Source: Lucinisca nassula
Taxonomy: Eukaryota > Mollusca > Bivalvia > Lucinida > Lucinidae
Assembly: GCA_963580285.1 (NCBI GenBank)
Contig: OY757020.1
Coordinates: 101,745,497-101,809,496, forward strand
Length of the DNA stretch: 64,000 nt
Reading direction: 5' to 3'
Positions 1-10,000 of the stretch are shown in pieces. Both the position numbers and the translations under genes were made by a program. Under the pieces are notes generated by a model that was not told where the DNA came from, did no database searches, and was given only the letters and a program-made list of their open reading frames with translations. Each line of letters opens with the position of its first letter. The stretch's first letter is position 1.

Positions 1-1106
1 TCCGATCCCTTCTTTGTTCCACCTGTGTCAGGTTTCTCTTTTACATGCGGTGCCGGCTCCGGTTCGGTCGCTGTCGACCGATCGGGAGCAACCTGGCTTG
101 CACCTTTTGACAAATTGGTTGAACTACGTGGTGCTGGAGTAGAACCCCATGCACCAGATTTTTTAAGTTCAGCAATGTACGATTCAGGAGTCTGCGTACC
201 ACTGTGTGTGACTGTGACACCAGCACCCTTTGTGATGCTGGCGTAACTGGTGCTTGGTGTTTTGTATCGTTCTTCTACAATTTTCCGCGCTTCCGGAAAT
301 GCTATCGACCTTTGGTATTTGACAGTGAGTATTTCTTTTTCTTTTTTCCATGCCGGACAATCTCGAGAGAAAACAGCATGTTTGCCACCACAATTGACGC
401 ATTTGGCTTCATTTCGACAATCTTGGTGATTACTGACATGTTTCTCTTCACCACAGTTTGGACAGAGTTGTTTCTTCTGACATCTGCTTTCATGGTGGCC
501 AAAAACCTGGCAATTGTAACATCTAAGAGGGTTTGGTATATATACCTCTACATTTACAGACAGATAAGCTACTTTGATTTTCGTGGGTAAAACTGGTGTA
601 TTAAAAGTCAACACGTAAGTACTTGTCGGTTTTAATACACCATTTTTACGAATTTGGATGTTACGTACACCAATGACGCCTTGATCTCTCAGGTTTTCGA
701 TTATCTCTTCGTCGCTGCAAGGTCGTAATTCTGGGCTGCGTATGACACCTTTGCTGGAATTAAGCGTTTTGTGTAATGAAACTTTAACTTTGAGATCTAA
801 TATTTTTTTCGTTTTAAGCAGAGCTTCTACATGCTGTTGTCTCTCTACTTCAAGAAGCAGATCACCTGACCTAAGCTTTTTAATACTTTTTGGGTGTCCG
901 GCTATGGACTGAATACTTTTTTCAATAACAAAAGGTGATAGGCTTGAAACTGTTCGTTCATCATCAAGTGATGTCATTACCAAGAAGCGCGGAATGTTGT
1001 GAACTTTTGGTGCTGCAGACTGCTGACTGGGTTCATCGGAGTCAGATGATGACTCATCTTTTTTACGTTTGGTTTTGTTGCGGTTACTAGAAAGAGGGGG
1101 ACCCAT
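1..1106 (-). CDS. ORF1 protein of copy A, partial (gag-like, CCHC knuckles)
   Basis: I translated this by hand from the ATG at 1106 to the window edge and found no stop in about 368 codons. The product starts MGPP and has a Ser/Lys/Asp-rich N-terminus, a conserved central region, then three CCHC-type knuckles (CYNC, CPNC and CVNC starts). The first ends in HHESRC and the last in SRDCPAW. ORF1 proteins of this family bind element RNA and form the RNP used in target-primed reverse transcription. The other copies of this subfamily start eight codons upstream (MNLKTFF-MGPP). Here that ATG has become ACG, so the MGPP methionine is the likely start. The C-terminal end is outside the window. Confidence 0.8.
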   Translation of the reverse strand, partial: MGPPLSSNRNKTKRKKDESSSDSDEPSQQSAAPKVHNIPRFLVMTSLDDERTVSSLSPFVIEKSIQSIAGHPKSIKKLRSGDLLLEVERQQHVEALLKTKKILDLKVKVSLHKTLNSSKGVIRSPELRPCSDEEIIENLRDQGVIGVRNIQIRKNGVLKPTSTYVLTFNTPVLPTKIKVAYLSVNVEVYIPNPLRCYNCQVFGHHESRCQKKQLCPNCGEEKHVSNHQDCRNEAKCVNCGGKHAVFSRDCPAWKKEKEILTVKYQRSIAFPEARKIVEERYKTPSTSYASITKGAGVTVTHSGTQTPESYIAELKKSGAWGSTPAPRSSTNLSKGASQVAPDRSTATEPEPAPHVKEKPDTGGTKKGS

Positions 1107-1548
1107 GAAGAAGGTTTGAAGATTCGTCTCAAGTGCTCTCCGCCCTCCGCGGAGCCCTACAAGGGAACACCATAATGGAGTGGCTATCCGACTCGCAGGT
1201 GTTAGAGATACACGTGAGATATACTCGCATAAACAAAATGCTTACACGATTGGTCCGTTGCGCCACCGCCTTCTAGAGATAAAAAGACAGAAAAGGGTAA
1301 GGTAAATGGGCACATGGTTGGTATCAGGAAAGATACAAAAAGAATGGAAGAGAAAGTTAAGCGGTATCTCTAGGGCAAGGCGTGACCAGCCGATTGACTG
1401 TGCCGGACCGCACAGCCTCCCGTCTACACCGAAAAGCCAGGCCAAAGAGGCGTGTTGGGAATCTGAAGCACCGCAACCTCAGGTATCCCTCAACCTCCAG
1501 GATCCCTTCTTCCGGCTTACAGGACGCCACCCACGGCAAACGGGTGGT

Positions 1549-1655
1549 ACTTCCTTTAGCTCTTCCCAGTGGGAACATTGACCACAGCAGCAACGTGCCC
1601 AGTGGGAATTGAGCCCCCAGGGCCACGGCAAGGCAGGAAGTCTAATACCTGGGGG
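1549..1655 (-). ncRNA. Candidate HDV-like ribozyme at 5' end of copy A
   Basis: Same 107-nt architecture as described for copy H (37891-37997). Copy A has one change in the P4 stem that replaces a C-G pair with a C-U mismatch. The P1, P2, P3 and J4/2 segments are unchanged. Confidence 0.65.
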
Positions 1656-2683
1656 AAGTCAAACAGAATAGAAGATTTTTTAATACACCAAGATGGAACT
1701 TCGGCGGTTTCATCTTTTTGAATATTTTTAAGGTCGATACCTGAATTTTCCAGCAGTGGTAAAATACGTAATCCAAAAGGTTTGATTGCTTTGGGTTTAG
1801 TTTCATACTTATCTACAAATTGAGGTGGAAATGAAATTTTGGATGCCGGGTTAGATGGATTTGCAGCAAGTCTTATAGCATACTGAAGAGAAAGTTCCTC
1901 TCTGCGCGAAGTTAAAGATGATTCACCTGCTTCTACATAAAGGCTTAATACGGAAGAAGTACGGAAGGCTCCCATAGCCAGACGAAGGCCTTGGTGATGG
2001 ATAGTATCCGAGGATTTTAAATAGGACTTTCTGGCAGAACCATAAACAACAGACCCATAATCTAATTTAGATCTTATTAAAGACCGGTAAAGATGTAATA
2101 AAGTATACCGATCTGCTCCCCAACTTGAATGAGCTAAAACTTTCAAAAGATTCAAAGCTTTTAAGCATTTCGCTTTAAGATATATAATAATGGGAATAAA
2201 AGATAACTTTTGGTCAAATATGACCCCAAGAAATTTGGCTTCTTCAAAAACAGGAATTTGTGATCCGTATAAAAACAGGGAAGGATGGTCGTGTTTCTTC
2301 CGTAGCTTACAAAAATGAACACACTGCGTTTTCGACTTGGAGAACTTGAAACCATTTTTATCAGTCCATTCTTCTATTAGTTTTAAATTTTGCTGTAACT
2401 TTCGTTCAATTGTTTTCATGTTTTTGGAACGGTAACATATACAAAAATCATCAACATACAATGAACAGTCTGTTTTGTCGTCCAAACATTGTACAATATT
2501 ATTTATTTTGATGTTAAATAACGTTGACAGAATACTAACTTGTGGGACACCCTGCTTTCTCCAAGTCGAAAAAGACAGCTACTACGTGTTCTTTGTTATT
2601 AAAAGCATCTCGTATAAATGTTTCTAGTCTTATTAAATTGTCGTTGGCACTACGTTCCGAACGAAAACCTGACTGATATTCTG
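1656..2683 (-). pseudogene. Copy B, ORF2 fragment (RT to linker region), interrupted by A and internally deleted
   Basis: This minus-strand fragment aligns with the middle of ORF2. It includes the RT catalytic YVDD motif (around 2450) and the region downstream of it. The open frame 1660-2485 reads as ORF2. Next to the GVPQG region, at 2554/2555, about 152 bp present in the intact copies (8816-8967 in copy X) are missing. The deletion shifts the frame. Upstream RT sequence resumes and stops at about 2683, where unrelated DNA begins, so B is 5' truncated. Its left part lies beyond copy A, outside the window. It is a dead copy. Confidence 0.85.
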
Positions 2684-2706
2684 AAACATGTTGATGATTT
2701 ATACAA

Positions 2707-3205
2707 GATCAGGAATTGATACAATTAACTTACTCAACCCATAAAAGACACCAAAGGGAAAGAAATACAAACATTAAGCGACCAGACCATAATGGAAACC
2801 TTAACAAAGGAAGGCCATAAGGACAGTTACTTTCCCACAAAATGGCCATATGGCCATCCAAAATAAAAAGACACAAGTGATACACACAGTAAGTAACAAA
2901 CAACAACATAAATAAATCGCCACAGAAGAGCCGCCTTGGAACGGTCAGTGGAAGATTTCCACTGGGGGGCTTAAATCGATTTTATGTGGCCACAATCCTC
3001 GCCCTTACTTCCGTCGCGATTTAGACAAATAATTTGTTCAGTCCGCATGAAGGCCTCTCAACTCATCAGTGCAACATCTCCGTGAACACAAAAATCAAAG
3101 AACCACAGAGGTGAGACAACGGTGAGGACTCGACAGCAAGAAACCACTGAAATGCTGGAGCAAAAGAAAACCAACAGTTAGACTCCGATGAGCCCGACCA
3201 GAGAC
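2707..3205 (+). repeat. Dispersed repeat R1, copy 1
   Basis: The segment is similar to 58161-58627 and 58628-58865 on the same strand and to 5688-6012 inverted. Shared stretches include a block around 2707-2780, a segment around 2940-3030 and a block around 3040-3110. No long ORF is conserved between copies. It is probably a non-autonomous mobile element, class unknown. Confidence 0.6.
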
Positions 3206-3212
3206 AGAGCAT

Positions 3213-3320
3213 CAAGCCTGCCGCCCAGTGAAACCAAAAGGGTTTATAAGCATGGACGGGCCTTCTCGCACCGCATTGCCTGGGCAGGCTTAGATCCTCT
3301 AAGTTAAGGTTAAGTGCCCG
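3213..3320 (-). repeat. SINE-like repeat R2 fragment (minus)
   Basis: Read on the minus strand it matches the 5' and middle part of the repeats at 61250-61473 and 61680-61861: an AGAGGATCTAAGCC segment, then GTCCATGCTTAT, then a GGTTTCACTGGGC segment. The 3' tail is missing. Confidence 0.5.
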
Positions 3321-3580
3321 CATTTGCAACTATAGGAAGGACGCTGATGTGGCTAAGAACTTTTCCAGTAAGCAAATCTGAATTGACAGCGGCTAAAGAA
3401 ATCTCGTTCCGTGGTATATTTGTCCCGGTCAAACCCCGGGATAATAAGGACCCTTGCGTGGTAGCAGAACTTTGAATGTTACATTCTCTTTGTAATAGCC
3501 AAATGTCTCGTCATCTAATAAGTGACAATACGGATTTGTTTTATAGAGTTATGACCCAATATGTGGCACTCAAGTGAATG
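3321..3580. other. No recognisable feature
   Basis: A-T rich host sequence. I see no coding frame, RNA gene or match to the other repeats of the window. Confidence 0.5.
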
Positions 3581-3665
3581 CCAAACTTTAGTATCGTTCA
3601 AAGCCAAGTTACTGGCAAACTTTAGTATCGTTCAACGCCATGTTACTGGCAAACATTAGTATCGG
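3581..3665. repeat. Short tandem repeat, about 34-bp period, 2.5 copies
   Basis: The core CAAACTTTAGTATCGTTCAA starts at about 3582, 3616 and, changed, 3650. The linker between cores ends in GTTACTG. It is a small degenerate minisatellite. Confidence 0.75.
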
Positions 3666-3970
3666 TTTCAATCGTATTTGCATGGCTAAGTGCAAATTAA
3701 AGCTAGAGCACGTTTAATGAGTTCTTAAAAAATCCAGTTACACCTTTCTGTCTTTTTAGATAAACTAGAAATGGTGTTTGTGTAACACAATGCCACCAAC
3801 CATATGCTTGCCCCAAAATGTCAAATTTTCCAAGGGCCATAACCAAAGAATATTGTTCAGAGTTTTTTTTTTCGAGGATTGTCCACAATCACGAAACCAC
3901 GCCTATAATTTTGACCCCTTTGAACCCCACTTTTATACAGTAAAACTGGGGTTTCCGGGGGTATACTTTT
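3666..3970. other. No recognisable feature
   Basis: A-T rich host sequence with short open frames only. Nothing in it resembles a known protein. Confidence 0.4.
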
Positions 3971-4128
3971 TCTTATTTCTGCTCTAAAATATAGATTGTG
4001 GGTACTCGTTAGAACCGCCTCAATGAGGCGGTTCTAACGAGTGCCCACAATCTATATATTGAACAGAAATAAGTAAACTTAGGCAGTTCTAACGAGTGCC
4101 CACAATCTACATATTGAGCAGATATAAG
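3971..4128. repeat. Long near-perfect inverted repeat with an extra third arm
   Basis: Arms 3971-4022 and 4024-4075 are reverse complements with few mismatches, meeting at a single central base (CCGCCTCA-A-TGAGGCGG). A third copy of the right arm follows in direct orientation at 4081-4128. The whole could form a stem of about 50 bp. It may be a terminal-inverted-repeat remnant or a hairpin-forming satellite. Confidence 0.85.
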
Positions 4129-4354
4129 AAAAATATCACATTTTTTATCATAAAAATGTAAATCAAGCCATGTACTAGTCATTCCCTATCAGTCTGTCAA
4201 GTTGCTAGGCAACAATGTAAACATTTTTTGAAATATCGTGCAAAAAGACAGAAAAACAATTAAGTTGCCAGAAATGGCAAAGGGCCATAACTCCAACAAA
4301 ATATTAATAAATTGGTTGAAAATTGATCAGGTATTCTCCTCCAAAGAGCTAATC
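4129..4354. other. Host sequence, no gene seen
   Basis: A-T rich. A GGGCCATAACTC segment near 4269 resembles short dispersed repeats common in bivalve DNA (from memory only). Confidence 0.4.
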
Positions 4355-4368
4355 AGTACACCTATTAA
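4355..4368. repeat. Left TSD of copy M (diverged)
   Basis: AGTACACCTATTAA compares with AGTATACCAATTAA at 4875-4888, 11 of 14 bases identical. The divergence fits an old insertion. Confidence 0.65.
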
Positions 4369-4874
4369 TGGCAAGGCGAATGGGACCGTGCAATAAATAA
4401 CAACCTCCATGCCATTAAACCTGTCGTTGGAACAAAATGCTCTCGTCCACAGTTTTCCAGGAAAGAGGATGTAGTATTAACGCGACTGCGCATTGGCCAT
4501 ACTAAAGTTACTCATTCTCATATTTTTAATGGTGATGATCAGCCTTCTTGTGCAGGATGTGATCTGCCATTCACTGTGAAACATCTTAATTGACTGTGTT
4601 GACTTTTCACCCTCACGTAACCTATATTTCAAAGCTGACACTTTGCAACAACTGTTTGAAGACGTACCTGTTGATAATATTATTTTAGTCTTAAAGAAAT
4701 TGGACTTTTTCATAAGATCTAACTGTTTCAGATTTTTATACATTATCATTCTGACTTTTTTTTAACTTTTAATATCCTCATAATTCTTCATGCCGTTTAA
4801 CCATTAACCGTTTGACGTTTATGACCCACAACGAGGGTTGACGCGTCGTTAAACACGAAATCACCATCATCATC
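4369..4874 (+). pseudogene. Copy M, old 5'-truncated plus-strand copy, ORF2 C-terminus and 3'UTR
   Basis: This is the only copy on the plus strand. It starts inside the ORF2 codons for a GEWDRAINN-like segment. It runs through the terminal CCHC region and ends with the conserved 3'UTR and a short ATC-type tail. It differs from the minus-strand copies by many substitutions and by a small indel near 4585-4595 that breaks the frame. Imperfect TSDs flank it. It is much older than the other copies. Confidence 0.85.
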
Positions 4875-4888
4875 AGTATACCAATTAA
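4875..4888. repeat. Right TSD of copy M (diverged)
   Basis: Partner of 4355-4368. Confidence 0.65.
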
Positions 4889-5196
4889 GGCTCTAGCTCA
4901 AACACTTTTTTTAGATATCTTGAAAATGAAATTTCCATGTTATCTTATCAAAGGATAAAAGGGGAGATAATTCTGATTAGACAAAAATACAGGTCAAATA
5001 TTTTTCAATTGTGTTAATTCAGAAATTCCTTCCACAGCTGACACACCTAGGAAACGTGCTGATTATAACAGTCCTGATACGAAACAGCTGAGCCGAAACA
5101 AACAGAAAAACAACCAGACAATTGGGTGCGAAACAAACGAAAATACTGTAGAAATCATGGATTGGAATTAACAGGAAGGTCAGGAAAACATTGAGT

Positions 5197-5262
5197 GAGT
5201 GTTTGACTTTTACGTCCCACCAACAGCAAAGGTCATACGGAGACGGGACCTCGGTTTAAATC
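5197..5262 (+). repeat. Dispersed repeat R3 fragment
   Basis: It shares a CAACAGC-AAGGTCATACG-AGACG core followed by TCGGTTTAAA with 57398-57530. Function unknown, probably a SINE or MITE fragment. Confidence 0.5.
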
Positions 5263-5504
5263 CATGCAGTATCTAAATCAAGAAAAGTGTGGATTAAAGT
5301 GCTCTCAAAAACTATCAAAAGAAGCAGGCAGTAAAATATTAAAAACTTATTGGGCATTAGGTTGCTATAAAAACAGCGTCATTTCATTTGACAAAATGTC
5401 GAACAGACACCAAGCAAAAGGTTTTCATCTGAACGAAAAGAAAAATCTACCAAGCGGCGAAACAAAAGTTAAAGTTTGGAAACAGTTTTTCCTTGGTATT
5501 TAGC
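5263..5504. other. No confident gene
   Basis: An open frame of 79 codons (5264-5503, plus) is Lys-rich and low in complexity. I recognise no domain and do not call it a gene. It may belong to a decayed mobile element. Confidence 0.35.
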
Positions 5505-5514
5505 CGGGGTCCAA

Positions 5515-5680
5515 CAATGCCAGAATAAACCTATTGGTTTCATTGGGCGGCAGGGCTTGAGATATTATTTCATCTCAATGTCGGGTAAAAGTCCCACAAA
5601 ACTGGAAGCAACGTCTCCAGAATGACCTTTACATTGTTGACGGGAACGTTAAACCTTAAATCAAACAAAGATTTAAGAAA
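5515..5680 (+). repeat. SINE-like repeat R2 (3' part with tail)
   Basis: Shared blocks with 61325-61473 and 61705-61861 include TTGGTTTCATTGGGCG, CATCTCAATGTCGGGTAAAA and a 3' end reading GTTAAACC-TAAATCAAACAAA. Tails of this kind are frequent in mollusc SINEs and RTE elements (from memory). Confidence 0.65.
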
Positions 5681-5687
5681 CAATTGT

Positions 5688-6012
5688 CTAAATCGCGACG
5701 GAATCAAGGGCGAGGATTGAGGCCGCGTAAAATCGATTTTAGCCGGAGTAAAATTCTTTTCACTGACCCTTCCAAGTCGGTTCTTCTGTCGCGGTTTATT
5801 CTTGTTATGGTTTGTCTTGGAGTTTGTGTATCGCTTGTATATTTTTGTTTTGAATAGTCAATTGGCCATTTTATTGGAAAGAAATTGTCCTTTCGGCTTT
5901 CCGCTATTGATGTTTCAATTAGGGTCTAGTTATTTAATGTTTGCGTTTCTTTCCCTTTGGTGTCTCGGATAGGTGATGTGGGTTAATTGTATCGATTCCT
6001 GATCACTGTCTT
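5688..6012 (-). repeat. Dispersed repeat R1, inverted copy
   Basis: The reverse complement matches 2707-3025. The shared order is GATCAGGAATCGATACAATT, CCAAAGGGAAAG, CGGAAAGCC, CGACAGAAGAACCG, AAATCGATTTTA and TCCTCGCCCTTG. It abuts the R2 copy at its left. Confidence 0.6.
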
Positions 6013-6034
6013 CACTGACGGCCCTTTCAAGATT

Positions 6035-6220
6035 ATTTCACTGATATCAAGCCGATCGTTAATCAGGTGGGCGAAAACCGGAGCACCCGGAGAAAAACCG
6101 ACTGACATTCCGTTGCAGAACTTGGCGTCTCACATGTGACACGAGCGAGGCTCCAACCAACAGCGGTGATGGACCTAATGATTAAGAGTCAGCGCTCTTA
6201 TCTACTAGGCCACGGAGACC
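6035..6220 (-). repeat. tRNA-Lys-derived SINE (minus)
   Basis: Read on the minus strand from 6220 there is a tRNA-like head: an A-box-like GGCCTAGTAGATAAGAG, an anticodon arm GACTCTTAATC as in tRNA-Lys(CTT), and a B-box-like GGTTGGAGCCTCG. A body follows with CTCCGGGTGCTCCGG. The head cannot be a functional tRNA because the acceptor stem does not close. It is a SINE by structure; I do not assign a named family. Confidence 0.6.
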
Positions 6221-6379
6221 CTTTTCGGCACACTATGATCATTGTCGGGACATGGCCCCGGCATACTATGGGGGACATGTGGCTTAAAGTTTACTCAAGG
6301 AACAATTCTATAAAAAGTGTGTCAAAATATCTGTAAAGGTTTGGAAGTATATGCCATTTTTCTGCTTTCCCCATTATAA

Positions 6380-6616
6380 GTCTATCGAACTCTACGTTGC
6401 CATAGTAACCAAACTAATGGGCATTTTCATGAGAAACACAAACTTTTAATCCCCCTGCCCAATGACGCTACATATGAAATTTGGGATGAATCGACCAAGT
6501 GGCTTCAGAGGAGATGTCGTTTGAAAGTGTTGACGTCACACGACGGCGATGGACAATTGCCTTTCCTATAGGCCCCCACCCCCTCTGGAGCTTTTGGCTC
6601 CGTTGAGCTAAAATGC
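6380..6616. repeat. Probable dispersed repeat of bivalve type
   Basis: The segment ends GAGCTTTTGGCTC-GTTGAGCTAAAA after a GACGTCAC-CGACGGCGATGGAC stretch. I associate this wording with abundant bivalve intergenic repeats. There is no second copy in the window to confirm it. Confidence 0.35.
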
Positions 6617-6873
6617 CAAGGAAAAACAAGTCAAATAGCATATAAGAAGAGAAAAAACAATGAGCATATTAAACTTACAAGCTTAATGCTGATGATAAAA
6701 TTCTCCAAAAAAAAAGTTTAAAGAAACTCGAAAAAGGATAAAACGGGAGAAGTAGCGGCTCGTCTACATATCATTAGATACTTTAAGAAAAACAGAACTC
6801 TTCATTTGCAATGATAAAGGGAAAATGTTGAACAGCAGTATTTCCGTAATTCGCCTTTAACCGTACATAGATG
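6617..6873. other. No recognisable feature
   Basis: A-T rich host sequence up to the insertion point of copy X. Confidence 0.4.
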
Positions 6874-6884
6874 TGAACATCACA
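6874..6884. repeat. Left TSD of copy X
   Basis: TGAACATCACA, identical to 12674-12684. Confidence 0.9.
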
Positions 6885-7033
6885 TGATGATGATGATGAT
6901 TTCGTGTTTAACGACGCGTCAACCCTCTTTGTGGGTCATAAGCGTCAAACGGTTAATGGTAAAACGGTATGAATATTTATGATGATATTAAAAGTAAAAA
7001 GTCAGAATGATAATGTATAAAAATCTGAAACAG

Positions 7034-10000
7034 TTAAATCTTATGAAAAAGTCCAATTTCTTTTAAGAATAAAATAATATTATCAACAGGTACATCTCGA
7101 AACAGTTGTTGTAAAGTGTCAGCTTTGAAATATAAAATACGTGAGGGTGAAAAGTCAACACAGTCAATTAAGATATGTTTCACAGTGAATGGCTGATCAC
7201 AACCTACACAAGAAGGTTGATCATCACCATTAAAAATATAAGAATGAGTAACTCTAGTATGGCCGATGCGCAGTCGTGTTAATACTACATCCTCTTTTCT
7301 GGAAAACTGTGGAGGAGTGCATTTTGTACTAACGACAGGTTTAATGGCATGGAGTTTGTTATTTATTGCACGGTCCCATTCGCCTTGCCATTCCGACAAG
7401 ATGTATCGGTTGATAAATGGTTTAAAATTATTAAAAGGAATTTTAAAAACAGATGGATCAAGATTGAGCGATTCCTTTGCTTTCTTGTCAGCATATTCAT
7501 TGCCGACAATGCCAATATGGCTCGGAAGCCAACAAAACAAGATTTGGTGTGTTTTAGAAATTTCATGATGTTTTTCGATCAATTTTTGAATTTGAGGATT
7601 TTTAGATGATGAATGGTCTAAAGCCTTAAGCACAGAAAGTGAATCAGAAAATATAATTGCTTTTTGAATTGTTGGAGAATTGATAAAATCTAAAGCTAGG
7701 TCTATTGCTTTGGCTTCAGCTGTAAAAATAGATGAACCATCTGGAAGGCGCAAGGTTTTGTGCGTATCTTTAGAAACATACGCACAGCCAACTTTATCTC
7801 CTTCTTTGGAACCATCAGTATAGACTTGCTGGTAATCATTGTAACGTGACTGCAGTACCTGAAAGTTTTGTTTGAGAAGTATTGGATTTGATTCGGATTT
7901 TTTTCCATCATGTAAGTCGAACAGAATAGAAGGTTTTTTAATACACCAAGATGGAACTTCGGCGGTTTCATGTTTTTGAATATTTTTAAGGTCGATACCC
8001 GTATTTTCCAGCAGTGGTAAAATACGTAATCCAAAAGGTTTGATTGCTGTGGGTTTTGTTTCATACTTATCTACAAATTGAGGTGGAAATGAAATTTTGG
8101 ATGCCGGGTTAGATGGATTTGCAGCAAGTCTGATAGCATACTGAAGAGAAAGTTTCTCTCTGCGCGAGGTTAAAGATGGTTCACCTGCTTCTACATAAAG
8201 GCTTAATACGGGAGAAGTACGGAAGGCTCCCATGGCCAGACGAAGGCCTTGGTGATGGATAGTATCCAAGGATTTCAAATAGGACTTTCTGGCAGAACCA
8301 TAAACAACAGACCCATAATCTAATTTAGATCTTATTAAAGACCGGTAAAGATGTAATAAAGTATACCGATCTGCTCCCCAACTTGTATGAGCTAAAACTT
8401 TCAAAAGATTCAAAGCTTTTAAGCATTTCGCTTTAAGATATTTAATATGGGGAATAAAAGATAACTTTTGATCAAATATGACCGCAAGAAATTTGGCTTC
8501 TTCAACAACAGGAATTTGTGATCCGTATAAAAACAGGGAAGGATGTTCGTGTTTCTTCCGTAGTTTACAAAAATGAACACACTGCGTTTTCGACTTGGAG
8601 AACTTGAAACCATTTTTATCAGTCCATTCTTCTATTCTTTTTAAATTTTGTTGTAACTTTCGTTCAATTGTTTTCATATTTTTTGAACGGTAACAGATAC
8701 AAAAATCATCAACATACAATGAACAATCAGTTTTGTCGTCCAAACATTGTACAATATTGTTTATTTTGATGTTAAATAGCGTAGTTGAAAGAATACTACC
8801 CTGTGGGACACCCTGTTCTTGATCATAGAAATCTGACAGGGTAGACCCCACACGCACCTGAAACATGCGCTCCCCTAAAAAGCTTTCAATAAAACTGGGA
8901 AGTTTTCCTCTTAAGCCAATGTTATGTAGATCTTTCAATATTCCATAACGCCATGTTGTATCATATGCTTTCTCCAAGTCGAAAAAGACAGCCACTACGT
9001 GTTCTTTGTTAATAAAAGCATCTCGTATAAATGTTTCTAGTCTTATTAAATTGTCATTGGTACTACGTTCCGAACGAAAACCCGATTGATATTCTGAAAT
9101 GAGGTTGTTGGACTCTAAGTACCAGACTAATCTCTTGTTTATCATTCTCTCCAATGTTTTACACAAACAACTTGTCAAAGCTATCGGACGATAATTTGTA
9201 GGTTCTGCATGATCTTTCCCTGGTTTCGGAATTGGTACAACTGTAGCTACACGCCAACTCTCAGGACAGACCCCCGTTTCCCAAATATTATTAAAGATAT
9301 CTAAAAGTGTTGTAAGAGAACTTTTTGGCAGATGTTTAAGCATCTGATAATGAATTTCATCGGGGCCGGTTGCCGTATCATGTGATTTTTCAATGGCTTC
9401 AACGAGTTCGGATAAGTTAAAAGGTTTGTTGTATTCTTCGTGATTAAGGGATTTGAAGTTAAGATTTCTTTTCTCTTGGTTCTTTTTGAAATTTCTAAAA
9501 GTGTCAGAATAATTACGCGATGATGAATTTCTCAAGAATGTGTGACCAAGAGTATTTGAAATATCTTTTTTTGTTGAAGCTATTGAGTCAAATTCAGTAT
9601 TTAAATGTGTAAAACTAGAGGACTTTGTTTTTCCTGAAATTTTTCGTACCATATCCCAAACCTTTTTAATTGGGGTTTTGTAGTTCAATTTGGAGACATA
9701 TTCTCTCCATGACTTTCGTTTTGAAGCTCGGATTGTTCGCCGAGCTTTAGCTCTAAAAACTTTTACGTCGTTTAGCTTTTCAGAAGTGGGACTTTTGCAG
9801 AACTTATTTAGAGCCTGTTTACGCTTTTTAATAGCTTCTTTACAGTCATTATTAAACCAAGGCTTGCTTTTCTTAGTATTTGTGGAGGTCTTTGGAATGC
9901 ATTGTTCTGATATATTAATAAGTGTATCTGTGAAATCAGAAACAATGTCGGATGATTCATTTAAGTAATCAACTGTTAACTCTTCTTCACATAAATTATG

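Larger units (their letters stand above)
1..1655 (-). mobile_element. Copy A, 5' part of a Nimb/I-like non-LTR retrotransposon (3' part outside window)
   Basis: The segment holds most of ORF1 and the complete 5'UTR of the repeated element. Its 5' terminus is the standard CCCCCAGG (minus strand) at 1655. Immediately to the right the sequence switches to the interior of ORF2 of another copy (B), so A is nested in B. The ORF1 type matches the subfamily of D, E, F and G. Its TSD cannot be checked because the 3' end lies left of the window. Confidence 0.9.

Noticed and set aside
6150..6220. Functional tRNA-Lys gene
   Set aside because: Anticodon arm and boxes are recognisable, but the acceptor stem does not pair and the sequence continues into a SINE body.
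6886..6905. TGATGATGA runs as microsatellites or CRISPR-like repeats
   Set aside because: They are the 3' tails of individual copies and always sit next to the 3'UTR.
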